A DNA stretch of 12,995 bases, taken from positions 1 to 12,995 of the forward strand of contig JAVVRI010000088.1 in assembly GCA_036654795.1 (NCBI GenBank), in the 5' to 3' direction. Positions 1-7,102 of the stretch are shown here, piece after piece (within the stretch, counting starts at the first letter, position 1; the number at the start of each line of letters is the position of its first letter). This DNA is from JAVVRI01 sp036654795. GTDB lineage: Bacteria > Bacteroidota > Bacteroidia > Bacteroidales > Tannerellaceae. The notes under the pieces are model-generated. The model ran no database searches and was not told where the DNA came from. It was given only the letters and a program-made list of their open reading frames with translations. Made by a program: the position numbers and the translations under genes.

Positions 1-299
1 GTGTTTAACATCAAACGCCTCGGAATTGAAAACTCTGTGATTATTGTTGCAGGCGGCAGACAACCAGTGGACGCTGATACCTTTGAAATAGTCGGAAGAG
101 TATGTTGCTCCCGATTTTATTTCGTAGCCAATTCGTGCTTGACTTCTCGCTTCATGGCGGAATGGGGAGATATAACGGCAAGAGCAACGGCTGGAAGCTA
201 CTACTCACTACCGACATCTCTTTGGATTTCAAAAAAGCGTATCGAATGTGTACTTTTTCGACAAGAGTAGCCAACAGTTGTATAGCATGCAGACGTATT
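1..299 (+). pseudogene. possible decayed coding remnant, unrecognised
   Basis: No intact gene is visible. Frame 1 is open from the window edge to 270. Frame 3 reads coding-like between about 117 and 240 (for example SNGWKLLLTTDISLDF). Frame 2 gives a plausible C-terminus, NVYFFDKSSQQLYSMQTY, ending in TAG at 297-299. The pieces lie in order but in three different frames, as expected of an old gene broken by indels, possibly an exported or beta-rich protein. I recognise no family. The alternative is chance openness of non-coding DNA. The upstream part may lie outside the window. Confidence 0.25.
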
Positions 300-368
300 A
301 GCTCTAACAAGCAGTATATTAATGAAAAAGAGAGGATGTCTTACTCCTTTTCTTATATACTATTATGC

Positions 369-456
369 TTTTGAGCCAGCTCAAAATTGATTTTAACCAT
401 GCTAATAATTGTTTTTGAGCTAGCTCAAAATTGATTTCCAGCTAGCTCAAAAGTAT
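369..456. repeat. 22-bp palindromic tandem array, four units
   Basis: Four consecutive 22-bp units start at 369, 391, 413 and 435. The core of unit 3 is the perfect 18-bp palindrome TTTTGAGCTAGCTCAAAA (413-430), followed by TTGA. Unit 1 differs from unit 3 at one position, unit 2 matches 15 of 22, and unit 4 has a changed left end and a changed tail. The period of about two helical turns puts every palindrome on the same face of the helix. The array lies downstream of pnp and is not part of any intact gene. Confidence 0.85.
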
Positions 457-476
457 AATTATAGCAATGCTTTGAT

Positions 477-599
477 CTAAATATTAGTATAGAAAGTACT
501 AACCGTTCGGACGAATGTATTACAAGATTCTTTTATTCGCTGCCGACCTTTTTCAACTTCAAAATATAATTGTCTTGGACGTTGTGGCGTTTGTGTGGA
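477..599 (-). pseudogene. possible C-terminal remnant of a helix-turn-helix regulator
   Basis: After the pnp terminator the minus strand has a short open stretch ending at a TAG (477-479). Its translation includes QTPQRPRQLYFEVEKG, then IKE, then RTVSTFYTNI. The spacing resembles the LuxR/NarL-type helix-turn-helix (LTPRE...EG...EIA...RTV...NI) or sigma-70 region 4, with about two residues missing between G and RTV. There is no start codon of its own: reading upstream runs through the pnp terminator into the pnp gene. I infer a decayed 3' fragment. The similarity is by eye only and could be chance. Confidence 0.28.
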
Positions 600-642
600 T
601 AAAAAAACGAGCTGCTTCCTTTTGAAAGGAAACAGCTCGTTT
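600..642 (-). terminator. rho-independent terminator of pnp
   Basis: A perfect 10-bp outer stem (605-614 with 633-642, core CGAGCTG/CAGCTCG) continues after one mismatch into TTCC/GGAA pairing. On the minus strand it is followed by a run of seven U (601-607 read as A on the plus strand). It starts 25 bp past the pnp stop codon, the expected place and orientation for that transcript. Confidence 0.88.
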
Positions 643-666
643 TGTATAATTATTTTGCTTGTTTCG

Positions 667-2904
667 TTAGTAGCGCGGACCACGGTCACCACGGTCGCCA
701 CGATCTGAGCGTGGAGCACGGTCACCTCTGTCGCCACTGCGTTCGGGGCGCGGGCCACGATCTTCGCGGGGAGGACGTTCTTCATAACCTTCCGGTTTCG
801 GCAGTAATACCTTGCGGGAAAGTTTGAACTTGCCTGTTTTGGCGTCTACGTCAACCAGTTTTACTTCGATCATATCGCCTTCTTTCAGACCGGCTTGCTC
901 TACTGTTTCTAGGCGCTTCCAGTCGATTTCAGAGATATGGAGCAGGCCGTCTTTACCTGGCATGAATTCCACAAATGCGCCGTAAGGCATCACGGATGAA
1001 ATCTTACCTTGATATACTTCGCCTACTTCAGGAACCGCTACGATGCCTTTGATTGAGCGGATGGCTGCGTCAATGATTGCTTTGCTAGTACCTGATATTT
1101 CGATGCGTCCCATACCGTCAACCTCTTCGATTGTGATGATGGCACCTGTCTTTTCCTGAATGCCTTGGATGATTTTTCCACCCGGGCCGATGATGGCACC
1201 GATGAATTCTTTACCAATCGTCAACGTCTCAATGCGCGGAGCATGCGGTTTCAGGTCGGCACGAGGTGCGGCTAGTGTCTCATTAAGCTTGCCCAGAATG
1301 TGCATACGTCCGGCTTTTGCTTGAGCAAGTGCATTCTGAAGTATTTCAAAAGAGAGTCCGTCGACTTTGATGTCCATCTGTGTAGCTGTGATACCGTCTT
1401 TTGTGCCGGTCACCTTGAAGTCCATATCACCTAAGTGATCTTCGTCACCCAGAATGTCTGAAAGGATAGCATAGTTTGTTCCCTTATTTTCAGAGATCAA
1501 ACCCATAGCAATACCTGATACTGGTTTTTTAATTGCTACGCCGGCATCCATCAAAGCCAATGTGCCTGCGCATACGGTAGCCATAGAAGAAGAGCCGTTC
1601 GATTCCAGAATATCCGAGATTACGCGTACTACGTATGGATAGTCTTCCGGAATCATGCGTTTTAGAGCGCGGTGAGCCAAGTTGCCATGACCAATTTCGC
1701 GGCGTCCAATGCCACGTGAAGCCTTCGCTTCTCCAGTAGAGAAAGGAGGGAAATTATAATGTAAAAGGAAACGTTCTTTGCCGTGGTTGAGCACGTCGTC
1801 GATCATTTTCTCGTCCGATTTTGTACCTAATGTAACTGTAGCCAGCGCTTGTGTCTCGCCACGTGTAAAGATAGCCGAACCGTGAGGTCCCGGCAAGCAG
1901 TCTACTTCTGACCAGATAGGGCGAATTTCAGTTGTCTTACGACCGTCCAGACGTTTGCCTTCGTCCAGGATGGCACGGCGCATGGCTTCTTTTTCCACAT
2001 CGTGGTAATAGCGAACGATCATTTCAGCCTTTGCAGCTAGCTCTTCGTCTGACAGAGAAGCTCTGTATTCGTCGACGATTGCTTGGAAAGCATCCGTACG
2101 TTCTTGCTTGCCTGTGCCCGAAGTGGCGATGGCGTAAGCTTTGGCATAGCACTTGTCGTGTATGTCTTTGCGTAGCTCTTCGTCGTTTTCTTCGTGACAG
2201 TATTCGCGTTTAACCATTTTACCGCATTCGGCGCTCAGGTCGAGTTGTGCTTGGCATTGTATCTTGATGGCTTCATGAGCCACTTTGATAGCTTCCAGCA
2301 TGTCTTCTTCCTGTACTTCGCTCATTTCACCTTCCACCATCATGATGTTGTCCAGTGTAGCGGCTACCATAATGTCGATATCGGCTTCTGCCAATTGGCT
2401 AAAGGTGGGATTTACAACAAAATTACCATTAATACGTGCCACACGTACTTCGGAAATAGGTCCGTTGAAAGGAATATCAGAAACAGCCAAGGCCGCAGAT
2501 GCAGCCAGTCCGGCTAATGCGTCCGGCATATCTTCTCCATCTGCGGAGAACAATATAATGTTTACAAATACTTCTGCATGATAATTGTCCGGGAAAAGGG
2601 GACGGAGCGCACGGTCTACCAAACGTGAAGTCAGTACTTCATAATCGGAAGCCTTACCTTCTCTTTTGGTGAAACCTCCGGGAAAGCGGCCGAACGCAGA
2701 GAACTTTTCTTTGTATTCTACCTGCAGCGGCATAAAGTCAACACCGGGATTTGCATCTTTGGCAGCACAAACAGTAGCTAGCAACACAGTGTTGCCCATA
2801 CGGACAGTAACTGCTCCGTCTGCCTGTTTTGCCAATTTCCCTGTCTCGATGGTAATGGTTCTTCCATCACCTAATTCGATCGTCTTGTTAATTGGATTAA
2901 GCAT
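667..2904 (-). CDS. pnp: polyribonucleotide nucleotidyltransferase (PNPase)
   Basis: Phosphorolytic 3'-5' exoribonuclease of RNA decay: it releases nucleoside diphosphates from RNA using phosphate, and can run in reverse to add tails. The 745 residues carry the full family layout: a first RNase PH domain (about 14-145, with [14 protein letters not shown]), the helical linker, a second RNase PH domain (from about 320, with [16 protein letters not shown]), a KH domain with the GxxG loop ([10 protein letters not shown], about 570-580) and an S1 domain ([20 protein letters not shown] onward, about 635-700). The final 40 or so residues are Arg/Gly/Asp/Pro-rich (repeated DRGDRG) and extend beyond the usual S1 end. 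The ATG at 2902-2904 fits the conserved N-terminus. The gene is monocistronic here, with its own promoter and terminator. Confidence 0.98.
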   Translation of the reverse strand: MLNPINKTIELGDGRTITIETGKLAKQADGAVTVRMGNTVLLATVCAAKDANPGVDFMPLQVEYKEKFSAFGRFPGGFTKREGKASDYEVLTSRLVDRALRPLFPDNYHAEVFVNIILFSADGEDMPDALAGLAASAALAVSDIPFNGPISEVRVARINGNFVVNPTFSQLAEADIDIMVAATLDNIMMVEGEMSEVQEEDMLEAIKVAHEAIKIQCQAQLDLSAECGKMVKREYCHEENDEELRKDIHDKCYAKAYAIATSGTGKQERTDAFQAIVDEYRASLSDEELAAKAEMIVRYYHDVEKEAMRRAILDEGKRLDGRKTTEIRPIWSEVDCLPGPHGSAIFTRGETQALATVTLGTKSDEKMIDDVLNHGKERFLLHYNFPPFSTGEAKASRGIGRREIGHGNLAHRALKRMIPEDYPYVVRVISDILESNGSSSMATVCAGTLALMDAGVAIKKPVSGIAMGLISENKGTNYAILSDILGDEDHLGDMDFKVTGTKDGITATQMDIKVDGLSFEILQNALAQAKAGRMHILGKLNETLAAPRADLKPHAPRIETLTIGKEFIGAIIGPGGKIIQGIQEKTGAIITIEEVDGMGRIEISGTSKAIIDAAIRSIKGIVAVPEVGEVYQGKISSVMPYGAFVEFMPGKDGLLHISEIDWKRLETVEQAGLKEGDMIEVKLVDVDAKTGKFKLSRKVLLPKPEGYEERPPREDRGPRPERSGDRGDRAPRSDRGDRGDRGPRY

Positions 2905-2939
2905 AATCTTTTTCTTATTTTTCTATCTTAAAATTGCTG

Positions 2940-2947
2940 CAAATGTA
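2940..2947 (-). promoter_or_regulatory. putative pnp promoter, -7 box
   Basis: On the minus strand TACATTTG matches the Bacteroidetes sigma-ABfr -7 consensus TAnnTTTG. It lies 35 bp upstream of the pnp ATG. I see no clear TTTG -33 element at the usual spacing, so only half of the promoter is well supported. Confidence 0.5.
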
Positions 2948-3064
2948 ATCAAACTTTACCTGTAAATGTATGGAAATGAAAATAAATAACATCTCAAGAT
3001 CACTTTTTTGCAAAAAAACATTGGAAGATTTGCCTAATCATGGTGATGCGATTGTAAAATAAAG

Positions 3065-3072
3065 TATATTTG
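3065..3072 (+). promoter_or_regulatory. putative promoter of the DUF4369/thioredoxin-like lipoprotein
   Basis: TATATTTG fits TAnnTTTG exactly and ends 27 bp before the ATG at 3100. It overlaps the in-frame TTG at 3070, which argues against that TTG being the translation start. The -33 side (about 3041-3048) is weak. Confidence 0.55.
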
Positions 3073-3099
3073 CACCGTAAATATAGATTAAAGAAAGAA

Positions 3100-4257
3100 A
3101 TGAAACAAATAACAACCACTTTATTAGCTGCATTCAGTTTGATGTTGCTTTTATTCACTGCATGTACAAACAATACTGATTTTACTGTGAAGGGCGTAGT
3201 GTCCGGAGCGGATAACCATGTGATGTACTTGGAGAATGTCGGTGTATCATCCATTACGATGATGGATTCGGTCAAGCTGACGGCTGCGGGTAAGTTTAAG
3301 TTTACTAAGTCGCGTCCGGCTTATCCTGAGTTTTATCGTCTAAGGCTGAACAATCAACTGATTAACTTCTCGATTGACTCTACGGAAACGATTTCGTTTG
3401 TCGCAGACGCCGGTACGTTCGCAACTTCATATACGGTTGAAGGTTCTGAGAATTGTAAGGCAATTAAGAATATTACGCTGGCTCAGTTGGATGCTAATCA
3501 GGAACTAAAAAAACTGCGGAAAGAATACGACGGAAAGCAGATTTCCGATACGACTTATCGTGACAAGGTGCTGGCTGCTGCCGAAGCATATAAGGATGTA
3601 GCGCGTAAATATATCTATACCGTTCCGATGTCTGCAGCTGCTTACTATGCATTGTTTCAGCAGATTGACGGTCTGCTGTTTTTCGATCTTTATGACAAGA
3701 CTGATTCGAAAGCCTACGGTGCGGTAGCTACTAGTTTCGACCATTACTATCCCGAAAGCCCTCGTACTAAGCATCTATATAACCTTGCTTTACAATCCTT
3801 GAAAGTGATCCGTGGACAGCGTTCGGTCGATTTTCAAGATGTGAAGACGAATGAAGTCAGCTTTTTGGATGTAGAATTGCCGAACGTAAAGGGTGAGAAG
3901 GTGAAGCTTTCGGATGTTGCTTCCGGTCAGGTTGTGCTGATTAACTTTACAGCCTATCAAGCCGAATGGTCTCCCTCTCTGAATATGGAGTTTGGCAGCT
4001 TGTACACAAAATATCATGACGTTGGTTTGGATATTTATCAAATTTCTTTGGATGGAGATCTCCACTTTTGGCGAAACGCTGCTTCTAATCTGCCTTGGAC
4101 TTGCGTACGCGATCCGCAAACAGTTTATTCGCCCAATGCGGCCTTATATAATGTAAAGCAATTACCAGCTATTTTCCTGCTTGATAGAAGCGGCAATCTG
4201 GTGAAACGCATTGAAAATATAAAACAATTGGAAGCAGACGTCAAAGCCGTACTTTAA
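3100..4257 (+). CDS. DUF4369 / thioredoxin-like (TlpA-type) lipoprotein lacking CxxC
   Basis: A 385-residue predicted lipoprotein. The signal peptide (residues 1-21) ends in the lipobox FTAC with Cys22 as the lipidated residue. Next comes a beta-rich DUF4369-like domain (about 27-130: FTVKGVVSGADNHVMYLENV and on), a helical linker, and a C-terminal thioredoxin fold (about 255-385) with VVLINFTAYQAEWSPSL and a cis-Pro-like KQLPAIFLLD. In TlpA/ResA-like relatives the active site is WCxxC after the first strand. Here the equivalent stretch is AYQAEWSPSL with no cysteine, so thiol redox chemistry is unlikely and a binding or structural role is my inference. The start at 3100 is preferred over an in-frame TTG at 3070 because it gives a clean signal peptide and lies downstream of the promoter. 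Monocistronic. Confidence 0.88.
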   Translation: MKQITTTLLAAFSLMLLLFTACTNNTDFTVKGVVSGADNHVMYLENVGVSSITMMDSVKLTAAGKFKFTKSRPAYPEFYRLRLNNQLINFSIDSTETISFVADAGTFATSYTVEGSENCKAIKNITLAQLDANQELKKLRKEYDGKQISDTTYRDKVLAAAEAYKDVARKYIYTVPMSAAAYYALFQQIDGLLFFDLYDKTDSKAYGAVATSFDHYYPESPRTKHLYNLALQSLKVIRGQRSVDFQDVKTNEVSFLDVELPNVKGEKVKLSDVASGQVVLINFTAYQAEWSPSLNMEFGSLYTKYHDVGLDIYQISLDGDLHFWRNAASNLPWTCVRDPQTVYSPNAALYNVKQLPAIFLLDRSGNLVKRIENIKQLEADVKAVL

Positions 4258-4283
4258 GCTTGTAGCTTAATATTCAGTTTTTT
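4254..4283 (+). terminator. weak terminator candidate overlapping the lipoprotein stop
   Basis: TTAAGCT (4254-4260), loop TGT, AGCTTAA (4264-4270) is a perfect 7-bp hairpin that includes the stop codon. A run of six T follows only after a 7-nt gap, so it departs from the standard design. Confidence 0.35.
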
Positions 4284-4307
4284 ATGTTTTAAAGCACTTG
4301 TCGGCAC

Positions 4308-4338
4308 TTGTCCGTTCTGAAAAGAATGCTTACATTTG
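4308..4338 (+). promoter_or_regulatory. greA-HIT operon promoter
   Basis: TTG (4308-4310), a 20-bp spacer, then TACATTTG (4331-4338) fits the Bacteroidetes -33/-7 promoter well. A start site about 5-9 bp downstream would leave a leader of roughly 105 nt before greA. Confidence 0.7.
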
Positions 4339-4356
4339 CCAAGTAAACGAAAATAT

Positions 4357-4402
4357 CAAGCAGAAGGAGTTCCGTCCATGGATTGGTCGGGATTCTTTTT
4401 TT
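4357..4402 (+). promoter_or_regulatory. terminator-like hairpin in the greA leader
   Basis: Within the untranslated leader, CAAGCA (4357-4362) and AAGGAG (4364-4369) are followed by an imperfect hairpin: AGAA, bulge GGAG, TTCCG, CC pairing with GG, CGGGA, TTCT ending at 4396. A run of seven T (4396-4402) follows directly. This is the layout of a leader attenuator or of a terminated short RNA. Escherichia coli greA is known to make short leader RNAs (GraL) by termination before the gene. The same function here is inference. Confidence 0.5.
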
Positions 4403-4437
4403 ATTATACAATTCAACAATTTTTTTTAATAACGAAT

Positions 4438-4445
4438 AAGGAGGG
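4438..4445 (+). promoter_or_regulatory. unusually strong Shine-Dalgarno sequence of greA
   Basis: AAGGAGGG lies 6 nt before the greA ATG. Bacteroidetes ribosomes largely ignore such sequences because the 16S 3' tail is sequestered, and I saw no comparable site before the other genes of the window. Confidence 0.75.
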
Positions 4446-4451
4446 TTTAGT

Positions 4452-4922
4452 ATGGCTATTAGTTATATGACCGAGGACGGTTACAATAAGCTTTTATCGG
4501 AAATCAATTATTTAGAGGCCGTAAAACGTCCGGAAATCTCAGCTCAGATTGCTGAAGCAAGGGACAAAGGCGACTTGTCCGAAAACGCAGAATATGATGC
4601 CGCAAAAGAGGCTCAAGGTATTATGGAAGCAAAGCTTTCTCAATTGAAAGGGCTGTTGTCTAATGCTCGTTTGATTGACGAGTCGCGTGTACGTACAGAT
4701 GTCGTTCAGATACTGAACAAAGTAAAGATTCGTAACACAAAGAACAATATAGCGATGACCTATACGCTTGTGTCGGATTCAGAAGCGAACTTGAAGGAAA
4801 ATAAGATTGCCGTCAGTACACCGATAGCCCAAGGTTTGATGGGTAAACGGGTAGGTGAAGTGGCTGAGATTAAAGTGCCTTCCGGAATGATGAGTTTTGA
4901 AATTATGGATATATCTATTTAA
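4452..4922 (+). CDS. greA: transcription elongation factor GreA
   Basis: Binds the RNA polymerase secondary channel and stimulates cleavage of the 3' end of backtracked transcripts, restoring elongation. The 156 residues match the usual family length. The N-terminal coiled-coil hairpin (about 1-75) carries the tip signature GDLSENAEYDAAKEAQ (about 40-55), whose acidic residues coordinate the catalytic magnesium. The C-terminal FKBP-like domain (about 80-156) ends in VPSGMMSFEIMDISI, a variant of the common end motif. The start is fixed by the strong ribosome binding site 6 nt upstream. It is first in a two-gene operon with the HIT gene 13 bp downstream, and its leader holds a terminator-like hairpin. 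Confidence 0.96.
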   Translation: MAISYMTEDGYNKLLSEINYLEAVKRPEISAQIAEARDKGDLSENAEYDAAKEAQGIMEAKLSQLKGLLSNARLIDESRVRTDVVQILNKVKIRNTKNNIAMTYTLVSDSEANLKENKIAVSTPIAQGLMGKRVGEVAEIKVPSGMMSFEIMDISI

Positions 4923-4935
4923 AAATAACACAACG

Positions 4936-5331
4936 ATGGCAACCCTATTCAGTAGAATTGTGGCGGGTGAGATTCCCTGCCACAAAGTAGCGGAAGACGA
5001 AGAGTTCTTCGCCTTTCTGGACATCAATCCGTTGGCAGAAGGCCACACGCTGGTGATTCCTAAAATGGAAGTAAATTATATCTTTGATCTTGACGACGAC
5101 CGATTGGCGCGTATGATCATTTTTGCTAAAAAGGTGGCACGTAGCATTGAGAAGGCTATCCCATGTAAACGTGTCGGTCTGACAGTAATTGGCCTGGAGG
5201 TGCCGCATGCGCACATTCATCTGGTGCCTATCAATAAAGAATCAGATATGTATTTTGGTAAAGAGAAAAAAGCTGTGACACAGGATGATTTAGCTGCCAC
5301 AGCCTTAAAAATTATAAACGGGACGAAATAG
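4936..5331 (+). CDS. HIT family nucleotide-binding hydrolase
   Basis: A 131-residue histidine-triad protein of the Hint-like type: a small cytosolic homodimer that hydrolyses nucleoside phosphoramidates or related nucleotides. The signature HAHIHLVP (about residues 95-102, H-x-H-x-H) is complete, and the N-terminal TLFSRIVAGEIPCHKVAEDEEFFAF and DINPLAEGHTLVIPK blocks are typical. The ATG at 4936 is chosen because the conserved N-terminus begins there; an upstream in-frame extension into greA is possible on paper but would overlap that gene. It follows greA by 13 bp and is very probably cotranscribed with it. The exact substrate cannot be read from the sequence. Confidence 0.93.
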   Translation: MATLFSRIVAGEIPCHKVAEDEEFFAFLDINPLAEGHTLVIPKMEVNYIFDLDDDRLARMIIFAKKVARSIEKAIPCKRVGLTVIGLEVPHAHIHLVPINKESDMYFGKEKKAVTQDDLAATALKIINGTK

Positions 5332-5365
5332 TCAACAAGAGATTTTCATTTTGTAAAAACTTTTG

Positions 5366-5373
5366 TACATTTG
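5366..5373 (+). promoter_or_regulatory. putative promoter of the candidate small RNA
   Basis: TACATTTG matches the -7 consensus and stands 34 bp after the HIT stop codon. A T-rich stretch (5343-5352) lies upstream, but no -33 TTTG has the ideal 19-21 bp spacing. No protein gene follows on the plus strand until 7288. Confidence 0.45.
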
Positions 5374-5377
5374 TACC

Positions 5378-5510
5378 CGTACACTGCTGAATAGGCTTGT
5401 ATTTACGCTTGCAGCGTACATATTATGACTTGATTCATTAGTGGTTTTTACTCATAAATTTGTTAACCTTAGAAGAAAGGCCCCTCTGTGACAGAGCGGC
5501 CTTCTTTTTT
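5378..5510 (+). ncRNA. candidate structured small RNA
   Basis: Between a promoter-like -7 box and a strong terminator lie about 130 nt without a credible reading frame but with nested complementarity. The outer stem is CACT (5382-5385) with AGTG (5440-5443), then TGAAT (5388-5392) with ATTCA (5433-5437), separated by a 2x2 internal loop. The inner hairpin is TACGCT (5404-5409), loop TGC, AGCGTA (5413-5418), extendable by several pairs. A 3' terminator hairpin follows. It could instead be the 3' untranslated region of the HIT transcript, possibly processed into an RNA. I do not recognise a named family. Confidence 0.45.
5475..5510 (+). terminator. strong terminator after the greA-HIT / small RNA region
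   Basis: AAGGCC (5477-5482) pairs with GGCCTT (5498-5503); after a C-C mismatch CTCTG (5484-5488) pairs with CAGAG (5492-5496) around a TGA loop. Six T follow (5505-5510). The minus-strand copy also has a U-rich side, so it may end the convergent pspC transcript as well. Confidence 0.88.
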
Positions 5511-5563
5511 ATATAAACACACACACAATTCAATCTATTTATGTTAAGCTAGTTGCCGGTTAC

Positions 5564-6694
5564 TCAAAACCAATTTGACAATATGGTAATGTCCGGAAAG
5601 GCGTTCGGATACCAATTGCCCCAGCTTCCATGAAAACCGGTAAAAGGTATTCCCTTGAACCATGCGTAGATGCAACTTACCAAGGCGGCAATCCAGATTA
5701 GCAGCAGCACCCATTTGGCCCCTGTTGGCATTGGTCTGAACTTAAATATTTGGCTACACAGCGCATAAAGCAAGGCTACAAACGGCAGGCCAAGTAAAAT
5801 AATACAACCAATACTGCCAAATATTAATGATTGTTCCGGCAATCCGGCTAGGAAGCTGTTGTCAAAGAATGGAAGAAAATGAAGCGAGAGTCCCACTCCT
5901 CCAGCAGCCAACGCAATGAGTACGACCACAAGGATGAAGACCACAAGCAATAGTACGGGTAGCAGAATTATCCCAATCAGGATGGCTGCAAATTTCAGTA
6001 CTCCCCCCACAATCGCTACAAAAACATCGGCTAACTTTTGCACACCACTACGAGGCTGTCCGGAGCTGATGTAATCGTTTACGTTGTTGGATACCTTTTC
6101 AAAGCCATCAGTTACTGTACGACCTATATTTTCAAGCGTTACGTGTTCACCACGCATAATCAGGCGATCTGCTGCCGTATGTGCTTGGGGCATTACGAGC
6201 CATAGGATGATATATATAATTACCACCGGCGCGTAAGGAATGAAAATGAGCAGGATCATGGCTAGCCGGATAGCTGTTACGTCGCAATTCAGGTATGCAG
6301 CTATTCCTCCTGCTACTCCACCGAGTAAACGGTTGTCCGGGTCGCGCATCAGGCGCTTGCGGGTTGTGCCTTGTTCGCTATCAGAGAAAGTGGCATGGCT
6401 TTTGCTTTCTACATGAGGTTGGGCATTGTCGTCATCGAAGAGTTCTTCTGGTTTGCCCATGCGCTTGATTACCTCCTCCACATGCTCAATGGTGATTACT
6501 TCGTGTCCCAAACGGACGCGTTCTGTTAGTAATTCGGAGATGCGCATCTCGAAATCGCTCATAATCTCTTCTGACCCTTCTTCTTTCTTGAAATGGATAC
6601 GCAGATTAGAAAGGTACTTGTCCAACAGTTGGTATGCGTCTTCGTCAATATGGAAAACCGTTCCTCCCAGATTAACTGTAAGTGTCTTTTTCAT
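5564..6694 (-). CDS. PspC domain membrane protein
   Basis: A 376-residue integral membrane protein. Residues 1-90 form a soluble region with an HxxEE/EEVI-type helical segment (ITIEHVEEVIKRMGKPEEL), common in front of Bacteroidetes PspC domains. The PspC domain spans about 113-172: KRLMRDPDNRLLGGVAGGIA, then a hydrophobic stretch ending in YIILWLVMPQA. Further membrane segments are visible at about 225-263 (probably two), 288-315 and 327-346. PspC proteins belong to the phage-shock envelope stress response; the partner and signal here are unknown. The ATG at 6692-6694 is 12 bp from the upstream padR-type gene on the same strand, so the two very likely form one operon under that regulator. Confidence 0.9.
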   Translation of the reverse strand: MKKTLTVNLGGTVFHIDEDAYQLLDKYLSNLRIHFKKEEGSEEIMSDFEMRISELLTERVRLGHEVITIEHVEEVIKRMGKPEELFDDDNAQPHVESKSHATFSDSEQGTTRKRLMRDPDNRLLGGVAGGIAAYLNCDVTAIRLAMILLIFIPYAPVVIIYIILWLVMPQAHTAADRLIMRGEHVTLENIGRTVTDGFEKVSNNVNDYISSGQPRSGVQKLADVFVAIVGGVLKFAAILIGIILLPVLLLVVFILVVVLIALAAGGVGLSLHFLPFFDNSFLAGLPEQSLIFGSIGCIILLGLPFVALLYALCSQIFKFRPMPTGAKWVLLLIWIAALVSCIYAWFKGIPFTGFHGSWGNWYPNAFPDITILSNWF

Positions 6695-6706
6695 TACGTT
6701 TCTTTT

Positions 6707-7033
6707 TTATTTATTTCTGATGTGGTTGATTGTATTATTCAGTTCGTCCCAAGATGTTTCCAGTTCCAGCAGAAACTCTTCGCCCATACTTGTTAGTTGA
6801 TAATATTTGCGTGGGGGACCTTGAGTGGATTCTATCCATTGATAGCCCAATAGCTCACTGTTTTTAAGCCGGGTTAGTAGTGGATAGAGGGTACCTTCAA
6901 CGACAATCAGCCTGGCCTCTTGTAACTTCTGGATGATATCCGAAGTATAAGCCGGCTCCTTTCTGAGTAATAAAAGGATACAGTATTCCAATGTACCTTT
7001 CCTCATTTGCGATTTTACGTTCTCTGCGTTCAT
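6707..7033 (-). CDS. PadR family transcriptional regulator
   Basis: A 108-residue winged-helix repressor-type protein. The PadR signature is clear: RKGTLEYCILLLLRKEPAYTSDIIQKL at the N-terminal helices, then EGTLYPLLTRLKNSELL and the wing GPPRKYYQLTSMG (about 82-94). It is followed by a short C-terminal dimerisation helix, as in the small (subfamily 2) PadR proteins. It precedes the pspC-type gene by 12 bp on the same strand, an arrangement frequently seen in bacteria in which the regulator controls its own operon. Its promoter overlaps a direct repeat and a TGTA-N8-TACA dyad that are candidate operators. The inducing signal is unknown. Confidence 0.93.
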   Translation of the reverse strand: MNAENVKSQMRKGTLEYCILLLLRKEPAYTSDIIQKLQEARLIVVEGTLYPLLTRLKNSELLGYQWIESTQGPPRKYYQLTSMGEEFLLELETSWDELNNTINHIRNK

Positions 7034-7052
7034 GTTTACCTGTTTAATGTTG

Positions 7053-7102
7053 CAAAGATATGTAATGCTGCTGTACTATGCAATACATGCTACTGTATTT
7101 AT
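7053..7102 (-). promoter_or_regulatory. padR-pspC promoter with candidate PadR operator
   Basis: On the minus strand TTG (7081-7083), a 20-bp spacer and TATCTTTG (7053-7060) form a good Bacteroidetes promoter. Overlapping the -33 region is a direct repeat, ATGCTGCTGTA (7065-7075) and ATGCTACTGTA (7087-7097), with a 22-bp offset. A dyad TGTA-N8-TACA (7072-7087) is centred between the copies. PadR boxes are typically ATGT-N8-ACAT-like dyads, so autoregulation is likely by inference. Confidence 0.6.

Noticed and set aside
369..456. Short regular repeats that could suggest a CRISPR array
   Set aside because: The 22-bp units are directly adjacent with no unique spacers, and no cas genes are visible.
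477..785. A 102-codon minus-strand open frame taken as a gene
   Set aside because: Its first two thirds lie inside the pnp 3' end and the pnp terminator, and it has no promoter; only the last part has possible remnant character.
1932..2581. Plus-strand open frames inside pnp
   Set aside because: They are antisense to a well-conserved gene and their translations show no domain or signal.
3070..3099. A TTG start 10 codons upstream for the thioredoxin-like lipoprotein
   Set aside because: It lies in the -7 promoter box and would bury the signal peptide behind a charged extension.
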